Assembly: GCA_000375685.1 (NCBI GenBank)
Contig: AQVQ01000007.1
Coordinates: forward strand, 1 to 34,509
Source: a crenarchaeote SCGC AAA261-N23
Lineage (GTDB): Archaea; Thermoproteota; Thermoprotei; Gearchaeales; Gearchaeaceae
Direction of reading: 5' to 3'
Length of the DNA: 34,509 nt
Numbering within the stretch: position 1 is the first letter of the stretch; every line of letters begins with the position of its first letter. Below the pieces are notes generated by a model. The model was not told the DNA's origin. It ran no database searches and saw only the letters and a program-made list of their open reading frames with translations. Positions 9,956 through 19,172 of the stretch are shown piece after piece. The position numbers and the translations under genes were made by a program.

Positions 9956-11761
9956 TTAATCAAAATAGTAATATTCTCCTTTCTCTTTTTGCAACCTATC
10001 TAAATACGATCCTATCTTGTTTATTCTTGGTCTATTAGTTTTTGGATCCCTTCTGAAAGTAATTCCTACATCCTTTAAGAATAAGTTAAAGCCTTTCTTA
10101 AGTGAATAAGGTCCCTTTGCATATCCTTGAAAACCTGGTCTGCCCAAGAATACCATTATTGAGTCTGCTGAAAAATCCTGAATTATTAAATCATGTTCAA
10201 CAACTATCACCAGTTTCGAAAATGTTTGTGCGTATTTCCTGATAAGTTTTGCCACAGCCAATCTTTGTTCTATATCCAAAAAAGCACTTGGTTCATCAAG
10301 CAAGTAAATATCTGAATCTTTAAGAAAAGTTGCTGCAACCATTAATGCTTGTTTCTCTCCGCCGCTTAATTCGCTTATTTTCCTATCAAAAATTTGATCA
10401 ATTCTTAAGGGATAAATTATTTCATCTTTTATCCACTCATCGTTTAAGTAGTTTTTATTTAAATTATACAACATTTCTTTTACTTGCAAATTTTCGTTTT
10501 CAAAGGAAAAAACTTGGGGCTTATAACTTATCTTAGGATTTCCTTCAAAAGTGTAGATTGATCCTTCCTCAGGGTTAATTTCTCCTACAATTGTTCTAAC
10601 AAATGTAGTTTTCCCTATCCCATTTTGACCCAAGATTCCTATGACTTCTCCTTTCATAGCAAATCCACTTTCAACATTCAATGTAAAGTCGCCAAGCTTT
10701 ATTTTTAAATCTGTCCACTCCATAAACTTATACTTTTCTTGTTCATTTCTCTCCAGCGGTTTCAAGCTAAACTTTATCGGAGTTTTTCTCCATCGAATGT
10801 TTTCAGCAGGAAGATATCCTTCAAAGTATGTATTTATAGCTGTTCCAGTAGGATAAGGTAATGAAACTATTCCATATACTTTAGGTTTTCCATATATTAT
10901 ACAAATTGAATCGCATAGATAATCTAGTACGCTTAAATCATGTTCAACTAATAAAATGGTTTTATTTTTAGATATTAACATATCAAGTAGCTTTACTAAG
11001 TTCAATCTTTGGTATGAATCCAAGTAGCTACATGGCTCATCAAGCATGTATACATCCGCATCTCTCAAAGTACAAACTGCTATCGAAAACCTTTGTAATT
11101 CGCCACCGCTCAAATCCTTTATATTTTTTTGATAAATTAAACTTAAATCCAAATATTCAGATATTTCATCTAATTGTTTGTTAATGTCAACATATTCAAG
11201 TATCTTCTTTACCTGTCCATGGAGTTGCTTTGATATGTTAAAAATTTCTTGAATTTTTATGGATACTTTAATTTTTCCATTATAAAGATCGTTCAAGTAC
11301 CTTTGTATTTCCTTCCCCCTGAATCTCTCTAATATTTCATCTACTTCAACCTCTCTATCTAGTATGCCTAAGTTTGGCTTTATTTTTCCTGCCAAAATAT
11401 TGAGTGCTGTAGACTTCCCAGATCCATTCATTCCAATTATTCCTACTGCTCTTCCATATCTAGGTGTAGGTATTCCAAAAAGTCTAAATGAGTTTATACC
11501 ATATTGGTGTATACAAGGAATGCTTGGTTCGCTTGCTAAATTAACTATTTCTATAGCATGAAAAGGACATTTCTCGACACATATTCCGCATCCTATGCAT
11601 CCTACTTCATTTATTACTGCTTTACCTTGTTCATCTAACCATACTATGTTGTTTCCAGCCCTTACAATAGGACAAAATCTATTACATTCAAAGTTACATT
11701 CATTCGATTTACAGTATTCCCTTTCAACTATTGCTATTCTTATTTTACTAGCTACTTTCAA
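9956..11761 (-). CDS. ABCE1/Rli1 ribosome-recycling ATPase
   Basis: 601 aa; N-terminal Fe-S cluster motifs (CNFECNRFCPIV; CIGCGICVEKCPFHAIEIV), two Walker A sites (GMNGSGKST, GQNGIGKTT), LSGGE signatures. TTG start. Confidence 0.97.
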   Translation of the reverse strand: MKVASKIRIAIVEREYCKSNECNFECNRFCPIVRAGNNIVWLDEQGKAVINEVGCIGCGICVEKCPFHAIEIVNLASEPSIPCIHQYGINSFRLFGIPTPRYGRAVGIIGMNGSGKSTALNILAGKIKPNLGILDREVEVDEILERFRGKEIQRYLNDLYNGKIKVSIKIQEIFNISKQLHGQVKKILEYVDINKQLDEISEYLDLSLIYQKNIKDLSGGELQRFSIAVCTLRDADVYMLDEPCSYLDSYQRLNLVKLLDMLISKNKTILLVEHDLSVLDYLCDSICIIYGKPKVYGIVSLPYPTGTAINTYFEGYLPAENIRWRKTPIKFSLKPLERNEQEKYKFMEWTDLKIKLGDFTLNVESGFAMKGEVIGILGQNGIGKTTFVRTIVGEINPEEGSIYTFEGNPKISYKPQVFSFENENLQVKEMLYNLNKNYLNDEWIKDEIIYPLRIDQIFDRKISELSGGEKQALMVAATFLKDSDIYLLDEPSAFLDIEQRLAVAKLIRKYAQTFSKLVIVVEHDLIIQDFSADSIMVFLGRPGFQGYAKGPYSLKKGFNLFLKDVGITFRRDPKTNRPRINKIGSYLDRLQKEKGEYYYFD

Positions 11762-12005
11762 AGTATTCCAATGAATCCTTGTAAAGCTCCTCTAATAAAA
11801 GTTTTTCTTCTTCCCTCGTTTTTACTTCTTCAGGTGAAGATACAGCTATTTCTTTAGATCTCTTAGAGGTTTGCTTCTTAGGAACAATAACTTTGGTTTG
11901 TTTCGTTGCCTTTTTTGTATGGCCACAGTTTTTGCATACAAAAACTACGTATGATTTTCTTTTTTCTGGTATCATTACTCCCCCACATTTACTGCAAAAC
12001 TCCAT
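11748..12005 (-). CDS. TFS/RpoM-like protein with N-terminal zinc ribbon only (left arm copy)
   Basis: 85 aa; CSKCGGVMIPEKRKSYVVFVCKNCG, as in TFS/RPB9 N-ribbons; no second zinc ribbon or DE catalytic loop. Confidence 0.65.
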   Translation of the reverse strand: MEFCSKCGGVMIPEKRKSYVVFVCKNCGHTKKATKQTKVIVPKKQTSKRSKEIAVSSPEEVKTREEEKLLLEELYKDSLEYFESS

Positions 12006-12040
12006 TGGATAGATTAAAAATATTAGATGGAATTTAAAAA

Positions 12041-12118
12041 TTATTCTTCAAATTCCTCCAGCTCTTCTAGTTCCTCTAATTCTTCAAATTCCTCTAATTC
12101 TTCAAATTCTTCCTCCAT
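12041..12118 (-). CDS. Acidic repeat micro-ORF MEEEFEELEEFEELEELEELEEFEE (25 aa, left arm copy)
   Basis: ATG-to-TAA ORF made almost entirely of E-E-[L/F] triplets, with an AT-rich TATA-like stretch just upstream. Below the ORF-track size cutoff. Confidence 0.45.
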   Translation of the reverse strand: MEEEFEELEEFEELEELEELEEFEE

Positions 12119-12181
12119 TTTTGCTTTAATTTATTTAATATTAAAGGCTTATAAGCATTTCGTAAATTAATAAATATTTCC

Positions 12182-12571
12182 ATGATATTAATTTGGGTAG
12201 ATGAGACCAATAGGAAGGGCTATGAAGTTTTCCTATCTTTAATAAAAAAGAAAAGGAAAGTAGAGCTAGTTTTTGAACAAGATGGAAAGTTTTATGAAGG
12301 ATATTTCGATCCAAAAATGCTTAGCAATAAGGATAAAGTGTATTATTCATTACCTAGTACTAAGAGGAAATTGGATAAAAGATTTAGGAAAATCATAAAA
12401 AATCCTAGAAAATCAGAAATTAAGAATTATTTCGTAAAAATAGCAATAGAAGCCTTTAATATGCCTTTGTTTTATTCGAAAATAAAGTACATAAGAAAGA
12501 AAGAAACAATAGCTAAAAAATTTCTCGATACTAATAAAATTATTTTGCTTTATAAGGATTATACATCTTGA
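12182..12571 (+). CDS. Hypothetical basic protein (left arm copy)
   Basis: 129-aa ORF, Lys-rich, in tandem with the THUMP gene; duplicated in the right arm. Confidence 0.6.
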   Translation: MILIWVDETNRKGYEVFLSLIKKKRKVELVFEQDGKFYEGYFDPKMLSNKDKVYYSLPSTKRKLDKRFRKIIKNPRKSEIKNYFVKIAIEAFNMPLFYSKIKYIRKKETIAKKFLDTNKIILLYKDYTS

Positions 12572-12572
12572 A

Positions 12573-13142
12573 ATGAACTTTAAAAATTATCAGAAAGGCT
12601 TACTGGTTACAACTTATAAGGGAAGAGAGGATGATTGTGCTCAAGAAGCTTGGTATATTTTGTCTCAGTTGAATTACAGGGAGTTTGAAGTAGAAAAAGT
12701 TGGCTTACCTGGAATTCTTATTTTAAAAACAAATTTTGATCCAATTAAATGCTTAGAAGATTTCATAAACTATTCAAAAGAAAATATCTGGAGCATAAGA
12801 TATATACTGAAAGTTATTCCTCTTGAAATCATAGTTGAAGCTGATTATGAAAAAATTGCAGACGCTGCCGAATTTTTATCCGAAAAAATTGAAGAAAATT
12901 CAACTTACAGGATAACCGTTAATAATCGTTCCTCACCTTTGAATTCAAAGGAAATAATCTTCAAGACTGCTGAGAGGATAAAAAGGAAGGTAGACCTTAC
13001 TAAATACGATTACGAAGTATTGATTGAAATAATAGGTAAGATAGCAGGAGTTTCAGTTTTAAAGAGAGATCAAGTATTTTCTTTACACAAAGCAAGGGAA
13101 AGAAGCGTTAAAGAAATAACTGGAGAAGATAAAAATCAATAA
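12573..13142 (+). CDS. THUMP-domain RNA-binding protein, Tan1/THUMPD1-like (left arm copy)
   Basis: 189 aa; GLLVTTYKGREDDCAQEAWYIL N-terminus and THUMP-like core ending IAGVSVLKRDQVFSLHKAR. Confidence 0.75.
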   Translation: MNFKNYQKGLLVTTYKGREDDCAQEAWYILSQLNYREFEVEKVGLPGILILKTNFDPIKCLEDFINYSKENIWSIRYILKVIPLEIIVEADYEKIADAAEFLSEKIEENSTYRITVNNRSSPLNSKEIIFKTAERIKRKVDLTKYDYEVLIEIIGKIAGVSVLKRDQVFSLHKARERSVKEITGEDKNQ

Positions 13143-13667
13143 TACCAGTCAACACTTGAAATTTTGGTAAGCGTTTCTTTTTCAATATCGTTTGTTTTTA
13201 AATTATAAATTTTAATTAATTCTTCTTTTCTTTTCTCAAAAGAATTTATTTCCTCATCTATTACTTTAAGCTCGTTATTTTTGACCAAATTTTCAATTTT
13301 TCTTATTACTTTAGATTTATCCTTGTCGCAAGCGAATATTATAACTTTATCTGTATCTTTATTTACACCTATTATCGAGATTGCTTCAAAAATTTGCCTT
13401 TTCCCAGTCAATCTTAGCAGTACTTCAACAGATTTATCCTTAGCTATGTTTCTTTTCCTTTCAAATGACCTGTAAGTCCTATATATTGAAGATAGAATTT
13501 GTCTTAAGGAAACTATTCGATTTAAATTTACTACTTGTAAAATTTCTGTGCTATCTTCATTTTTATTAGCTATAGCATTTATTAGATTTGTTATATTATC
13601 TTTGTTTATGTTGCATGCTGTTATTCCTACCCATGCATCATAATCTTTAATGAAAAAATAGCATCAT
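13136..13667 (-). pseudogene. KEOPS-complex subunit Cgi121-like, apparent frameshift near the 5' end (left arm copy)
   Basis: Track ORF 13136-13411 is only the C-terminus. Its frame is open upstream: ...YFFIKDYDAWVGITACNINKDNITNLINAIAN...SVEVLLRLTGKRQIFEAISIIGV. The ATG overlapping the NAC stop (ATGA) is out of frame by one base because of a 6-nt A/T run at 13653-13658. Confidence 0.75.
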
Positions 13668-14026
13668 TTCTTTCTAGCTTGGGCTAATAATATGGCTGAA
13701 GCAATATCTCCTTCTGTCTCTTTTAAAGCCTGTTCAGCTTCTTCTTTAGATACACCAGCTTTTTCCATAACCAAGTTTACATCTTCCTCTGTAGGTTTAT
13801 ATTCTGATGCTTTTCTTTCTTCTTTTATTTCTTCTTCTGATTCAGCAAATATTTGGTATATTTTCTGTCCGCTTACGTTGGTTATCATCACCTGAGGGTT
13901 TATTAGCCTCAGAGTTTTATCTTTAAATTTTATGTTTACTTCTTCAACATTTTCCAAGTTCTGAAAAGAAACGCCCATTCTCTGTAGCATTCTAATAGTT
14001 TCTCTGTTCATTCCTCTACGATACAT
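13664..14026 (-). CDS. nac: Archaeal nascent polypeptide-associated complex protein (alpha-NAC, with UBA) (left arm copy)
   Basis: 120 aa; RRGMNRETIRMLQRMGV, NAC core KDKTLRLINPQVMITNVSGQKIYQI, C-terminal UBA DVNLVMEKAGVSKEEAEQALKETEGDIASAILL. Confidence 0.92.
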   Translation of the reverse strand: MYRRGMNRETIRMLQRMGVSFQNLENVEEVNIKFKDKTLRLINPQVMITNVSGQKIYQIFAESEEEIKEERKASEYKPTEEDVNLVMEKAGVSKEEAEQALKETEGDIASAILLAQARKK

Positions 14027-14055
14027 GATTAACTAATTGATAAATTAGCTATTAA

Positions 14056-14502
<447 letters not shown>

Positions 14503-14604
14503 CTTAATTTTTTTGTATATTAGCTATTATTTTATACATTATATTATCTATTCAATCGATTCTTTTTTAATGTATAATAACTTCAAAACATGTGTATTTT
14601 TTTA

Positions 14605-15081
14605 TCATATGGCTAGTTTCCTAATCTTGACCGCAGTGCCTCTCTTCATAACCATCATTTCCTCTCCGCTCAAAACAGTCCTCCCAACTCCTATTACATT
14701 ATTATTTTCATCCACTATGATAACTTCGCTACCTGCCTCCAATTTAGGTTCAACTTTCTTTACATGCTTTACTAAAACTTTCCTTAAATCTTTGATTAAA
14801 CTGATAGAACTATTATCAACTTGAACTACATACTGAAAATTATTCATGTATTTGATCAAATTTTTAGCAGCTTCTATACTTGGGACTATGAATCCATCAG
14901 ATGATCTCAATGTAAGATAAGGTTTTTTATCTAGAAAGACGTATTTTATCTTTCCTGTCTTTTTTGAGTATTTAATTTCCATTCTATTTTGCAAGCCTGC
15001 AGGAAATAAGGCCTCGCCTGCACCCATTCCGAACTGGTAATCTGCAATTCTTTTTAGTATTCTGTAAGGGTCTAAACTCAT
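14605..15081 (-). CDS. PUA-domain protein related to archaeosine TGT C-terminal domains (left arm copy)
   Basis: 158 aa; FGMGAGEALFP and the PUA-like C-terminus KKVEPKLEAGSEVIIVDENNNVIGVGRTVLSGEEMMVMKRGTAVKIRK. Confidence 0.8.
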   Translation of the reverse strand: MSLDPYRILKRIADYQFGMGAGEALFPAGLQNRMEIKYSKKTGKIKYVFLDKKPYLTLRSSDGFIVPSIEAAKNLIKYMNNFQYVVQVDNSSISLIKDLRKVLVKHVKKVEPKLEAGSEVIIVDENNNVIGVGRTVLSGEEMMVMKRGTAVKIRKLAI

Positions 15082-15202
15082 TAAATATATTATTCTGAAA
15101 ATAAGAAATAAAGCGTAAGCAAAACTACTAACTTTCTCTTTAAATTAAGGACAAGGCTTTCAATAGCTGTAAAGTATATTTTCTTATTTGAGTATTTAAT
15201 AC

Positions 15203-15682
15203 TTGTTGAGCTGCGAAATTTGTGGAAAGAGGTTAGTGAATAGAAACATAATTATAATAGGGAAGGCTAAACTAATTGTTTGTGATGATTGTAAAAGATT
15301 TGGTAAGCCTGCAAGCTTCGTAGATAATAAGCAAGCAAAACCTAAACCGGTTTCAAATTTTATTAAGCCCAAGAAAGTAATTACAACCAATATACCTGAG
15401 GTAAACGTAAGAGAAGATTATGCTGAAGTTATAAGAAAAGCAAGGGAGAATTTGGGAATAACTCAGGATATTCTAGCTTCTTCTGTGGGAGAAAAACTCT
15501 CAATAATAAAGAAAATAGAAGCAGGAAAAATGAAGCCTACTATAGATCTTGCTAAAAAGCTCGAGCGTTTTTTAAAAATAAACTTGATTGAAATAGAATC
15601 CAATGTTGAATACGCTGAGAAAAAAGCTTCAAAATCAGACATTACAGTTGCTGATGTACTTGATATAAAAGATGGAGACTAG
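15203..15682 (+). CDS. Archaeal multiprotein bridging factor aMBF1 (left arm copy)
   Basis: 159 aa; zinc ribbon CEICGKRL..CDDCKRFG plus HTH AEVIRKARENLGITQDILASSVGEKLSIIKKIEAGKMKPTIDLAKKLERFLKI. TTG start. Confidence 0.92.
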   Translation: MLSCEICGKRLVNRNIIIIGKAKLIVCDDCKRFGKPASFVDNKQAKPKPVSNFIKPKKVITTNIPEVNVREDYAEVIRKARENLGITQDILASSVGEKLSIIKKIEAGKMKPTIDLAKKLERFLKINLIEIESNVEYAEKKASKSDITVADVLDIKDGD

Positions 15683-15719
15683 TTAAGTTAATTAAAAGGT
15701 TATAAAAATACATATCTAA

Positions 15720-16259
15720 ATGGTTTCATCTGAAGAAAAAAGATATATTGATAAGGTCATCAGGCTCCTTTTAAGACCTGAGGCAAGTAAGATAGCTTTA
15801 GCTATCTTAGAAAAAAGTGATGCAACAGAAGAATGGCTTACTAAAAAAACGGACATGAAATTAAGCGTAATAAGGAAGATTTTATACGACATGCATGAAT
15901 TAGGTTTGATAGATTTTAAAAAAGAGAGAGACGAAAGAACAAGTTGGTATATTTACCATATAAACTTCAAATATGAAAACTTCAACAAAATCATATACGA
16001 TAGGCTAAAATATATCTTGGATAAAAAGCTAAAAGTAAGATTACAATATGAGCTTTCACACAGTTTTTATGAATGTCCTAAGCATAAAAAACTATTTACA
16101 GAAGAAGAAGCATTACAATACAATTTTATATGTCCCTATGATGAATGTGGAATGGTTATGCTCCACAAAAAAAATCAACATGTAATAGATAAGCTAAACA
16201 AGTACATACAAATAATAGAAAAAATATTAGAATTAGCAAAAGGAAAAGATAAATTATAG
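15720..16259 (+). CDS. tfe: Transcription factor E (TFE alpha) (left arm copy)
   Basis: 179 aa; winged helix ATEEWLTKKTDMKLSVIRKILYDMHELGLIDFKKERDERTSWYIYHI and zinc ribbon CPKH...CPYDEC. Confidence 0.92.
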   Translation: MVSSEEKRYIDKVIRLLLRPEASKIALAILEKSDATEEWLTKKTDMKLSVIRKILYDMHELGLIDFKKERDERTSWYIYHINFKYENFNKIIYDRLKYILDKKLKVRLQYELSHSFYECPKHKKLFTEEEALQYNFICPYDECGMVMLHKKNQHVIDKLNKYIQIIEKILELAKGKDKL

Positions 16260-16332
16260 GGCCGGTGGTCTAGCCTGGTGGGATGTCGCCCTTACGAGGC
16301 GAAGGTCCCCGGTTCAAGTCCGGGCCGGCCCA
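16259..16332 (+). tRNA. tRNA-Val(UAC) (left arm copy)
   Basis: GGGCCGG/CCGGCCC acceptor stem, anticodon stem-loop TCGCC-CTTACGA-GGCGA (anticodon TAC), T-arm CCCGG-TTCAAGT-CCGGG, discriminator A. No intron. Confidence 0.95.
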
Positions 16333-16386
16333 AAATTAAAACTCGCTTATAAGCAGAAATAAATAGTTACTTGAAATTTCCCCTTT

Positions 16387-17037
16387 ATGTTATCTAAAAA
16401 GCTTTGGGCATATATAGAGGATATTTTTAGCTCTATTATCTCCCATCCTTTTATAAAAGGGTTGACAGATGGAACCCTCGAAGAAGAAAAATTCAGATAT
16501 TATATAATCCAAGATTATTTATATCTTAGAGAGTTTAGCAGAGCTTTGGCAATACTTTCATCCAAAGCAGAAATACTAAACGAATCTTTGCTTTTCGCAT
16601 CCCATGTTCAAGATGTTTTTAAAGTAGAAAGAAGCTTACACGAATATTTCATTTCTAAATGGGGTATAAGCAGTGATTTATACAAACCTTCTCCAACCAA
16701 TTTGCTGTATACTTCATTTTTAATATCAACCACCATAGCAAAACCATACTATGAAGGTGTTGCAGCTGTTCTTCCATGTTATTGGATATACATGGAAGTT
16801 GGAAAAGAACTGATTAGAAAAGGTTCACCAAATGAGCTTTATCGAAAATGGATAGAAACATATGGAGGAGAAGAGTATGAAAAAGGAGTTAGAGAGGTTA
16901 TTAAGATAATTGATAGATTTAATCTAAATGGTCAACAAGAAAAGGAGGTATTTAAGAATTTTAGAATTTGCTCAATCTTCGAATACATGTTCTGGGATTC
17001 AGCTTATAGAATTGAAAAATTTCCTTTTGATTTCTAG
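16387..17037 (+). CDS. TenA/thiaminase II family protein (left arm copy)
   Basis: 216 aa; [52 protein letters not shown]. Confidence 0.92.
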   Translation: MLSKKLWAYIEDIFSSIISHPFIKGLTDGTLEEEKFRYYIIQDYLYLREFSRALAILSSKAEILNESLLFASHVQDVFKVERSLHEYFISKWGISSDLYKPSPTNLLYTSFLISTTIAKPYYEGVAAVLPCYWIYMEVGKELIRKGSPNELYRKWIETYGGEEYEKGVREVIKIIDRFNLNGQQEKEVFKNFRICSIFEYMFWDSAYRIEKFPFDF

Positions 17038-18080
17038 CTAAGTATAGGGGAGGGCCAGTAACTATCCAAACTCACAGCTTTTCCATTTGAATCGATATAA
17101 ACATTACTTTCAAGTCTAACTCCAAATTTTCCTGGCAAATAGATACCTGGTTCTATAGTAAATACCATGCCTTTCTTCAACTCTTTTTTATAAAGGCCGT
17201 TAATGAATGGTTCTTCATGAACTTCTAGACCTAGACCATGTCCTGTTCTATGAATAAAATAGTTTCCATAGCCTTTCTTAGTTATAACACTTCTTGCAAT
17301 TTCATCTAAATCACTTGCAAGAATACCATCCTTCGATGCTAGTATAGCTTCGTCATGGGCTTCTTTTACGATTTCATATATTTTGAAAAACTCATTGTAA
17401 TTTGGATTACCTAAAGAGTATGTTCTAGTTAGATCCCCAAAGTATTCATTATAAGTTGCACTAACGTCAATTACGATAATGTCTCCTCTTTTAATACTTT
17501 TAGAAGAATGTCTCCAATGAGGTATTGCTGAATTTTCAGCAAATTGAATTAACAAATTCATAGGATTTGCATTCCTCTTAAGTATTTCCTGATAGATGTA
17601 TGAAGCAAGTTCATTCTCAGTTATTCCTTCTTTAATTTTATCCTCTGTCTCTTTTATGCTATCTTCTATAATTCTAACAGCTTTACTTATGTTCGCTAAT
17701 TCTTCTTCATCTTTGATAACTCTCATCTCTCTAACAACATCATCAATAACTGAAATCTCAATTTCCTTTGCAAACTTTTTTAGGATTAAATAGTATTTTA
17801 TTGGCATATTTTCTTCAGTGCCAACCTTTAAAGAGCTTCCTTGAATTATCCTTTTAAGATAATCCAAAGGATTTTCATTATCTGTGTAAGCGAAATAGTT
17901 TATTCCTTTTCCTTTGATTTTTAGTTCATCGAGCTTAGGTACTACAACAGTTGCATCTTCATTTTTAAGATCTATAATTAAAGTACAGAATCTTTCATAA
18001 GTCTCTATAGTTGCTCCTGTCAAATACCTAAAATTCGCTCCTGGGAAAATTAAGGCAAAATCCAAATCTTTTTCTTTAAG
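17034..18080 (-). pseudogene. Xaa-Pro dipeptidase/aminopeptidase, 5'-truncated by the repeat junction (left arm copy)
   Basis: Identical to residues from LKEKD onward of the complete 358-aa copy at 28025-29101. The start and first codons are replaced by unrelated sequence beyond 18080; only an internal TTG (18065) remains as a possible start. Confidence 0.85.
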
Positions 18081-18128
18081 AGCATTAAATTTGCTCTATC
18101 CTCTGCGATAATCTCAAGAGTTTTAATC

Positions 18129-18404
18129 ATGAGTTTAGCAAACTATCTATTCTTTCTTGTCTTCTTTCCTTTTACATTTGGACCTTCACTTTCTCTTATA
18201 GCTAAAACAACCGGTATTGTTGTTCAAGGATTTTTCGCACAGGTATTACTTTTATTGCTTATACTGGGCATATTCAATGCTTTGCATGCAATTATTACAA
18301 CATTCATTCCAGTATTCATCTTAAGGTATAATCCACAGATAGTAAAGATGGCTTCATTGATAAAACCTGTCTGGTTTGTAAAGTACATTAATTTAGGAAA
18401 ATAA
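18129..18404 (+). CDS. Small hydrophobic membrane protein, possibly the C-terminal remnant of a larger gene cut at the junction
   Basis: 91-aa ORF; its frame stays open upstream across the junction to a TAA at 18051-18053, so the native 5' end may be missing. Confidence 0.45.
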   Translation: MSLANYLFFLVFFPFTFGPSLSLIAKTTGIVVQGFFAQVLLLLLILGIFNALHAIITTFIPVFILRYNPQIVKMASLIKPVWFVKYINLGK

Positions 18405-18464
18405 ATTTCTAAACTGCTGATTTTTTAAGAGATATTATAAAATTAAGTTTTTTTTAAAAAAAGG

Positions 18465-19172
18465 TTACTTCAAACCTAAATATAAACTTGCAAATTCTTT
18501 ATGCTCCAATAATTCTTTAGGTGATCCTTGGAAAGCAACTCTTCCGCTAACCATAAGATATGCATTATCGGCTACTTCTAAAGCTCGAACTGCATATTGC
18601 TCTACTAAAATAACTGTTATTCCTTTTTCTTCACAAAGCTTTATTATCGAATCCAAAATTTGCTTAACGATGATTGGAGCTAAATTTGCTGTTGGTTCAT
18701 CGAACATCATCAATTTTGGTTTTCTGATCAAATTTATTGCAATTGCCAGCATTTGCCTTTCTCCTCCGCTCATTATCTTTGCCTTTTCTTTGTATTTCTT
18801 TTTTAAAACAGGGAAAAAATCTAAAACCTCCTTTATTCTACTTTCAGCCTCATCTTTAGCTAAAGTATAGGCAGCCATTCTCAAGTTTTCTTCAACGGTT
18901 AATTCTGAAAAGACATTCTCAACTTGAGGGAGATAGGCTATTCCAAATCTTGCAGCTAAATGGGGCTTAACCCTTGTTATATCTTTTCCTTCAAAAATTA
19001 TATTGCCTGAATAAACGTTTGTTAAACCAAATATTGTCTTAAGAAGGGTTGATTTTCCACTACCGTTGGGACCAACTATAGCGGTTATCTTTTTTGGCTG
19101 TATTTCTAAGTTAACATCAAATAAAATATGTAACTTTCCATACCCTGCGTTTAAATTTTTAACACTTAACAT
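18465..19172 (-). CDS. Branched-chain amino-acid-type ABC transporter ATPase (LivF-like)
   Basis: 235 aa; GPNGSGKSTLLKTIFGL, MSGGERQMLAIA, LMMFDEPTANLAP; KNLNAGYGKLHILFDVNLE. Confidence 0.93.
   Translation of the reverse strand: MLSVKNLNAGYGKLHILFDVNLEIQPKKITAIVGPNGSGKSTLLKTIFGLTNVYSGNIIFEGKDITRVKPHLAARFGIAYLPQVENVFSELTVEENLRMAAYTLAKDEAESRIKEVLDFFPVLKKKYKEKAKIMSGGERQMLAIAINLIRKPKLMMFDEPTANLAPIIVKQILDSIIKLCEEKGITVILVEQYAVRALEVADNAYLMVSGRVAFQGSPKELLEHKEFASLYLGLK

Noticed and set aside
13281-13475. 64-aa plus ORF (mirror 32660-32854) and 13692-13895 (mirror 32240-32443)
   Set aside because: Antisense to Cgi121 and NAC respectively; no family signature.
14532-14577. 10-bp inverted repeat TTATACATTA / TAATGTATAA with a 26-nt spacer
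   Set aside because: Pure A/T-rich composition in an intergenic region; easily expected by chance. Not strong enough for a terminator or operator call.
14513-14824. 103-aa plus ORF (mirror 31311-31622)
   Set aside because: Mostly antisense to the PUA gene; the rest lies in AT-rich intergenic DNA.
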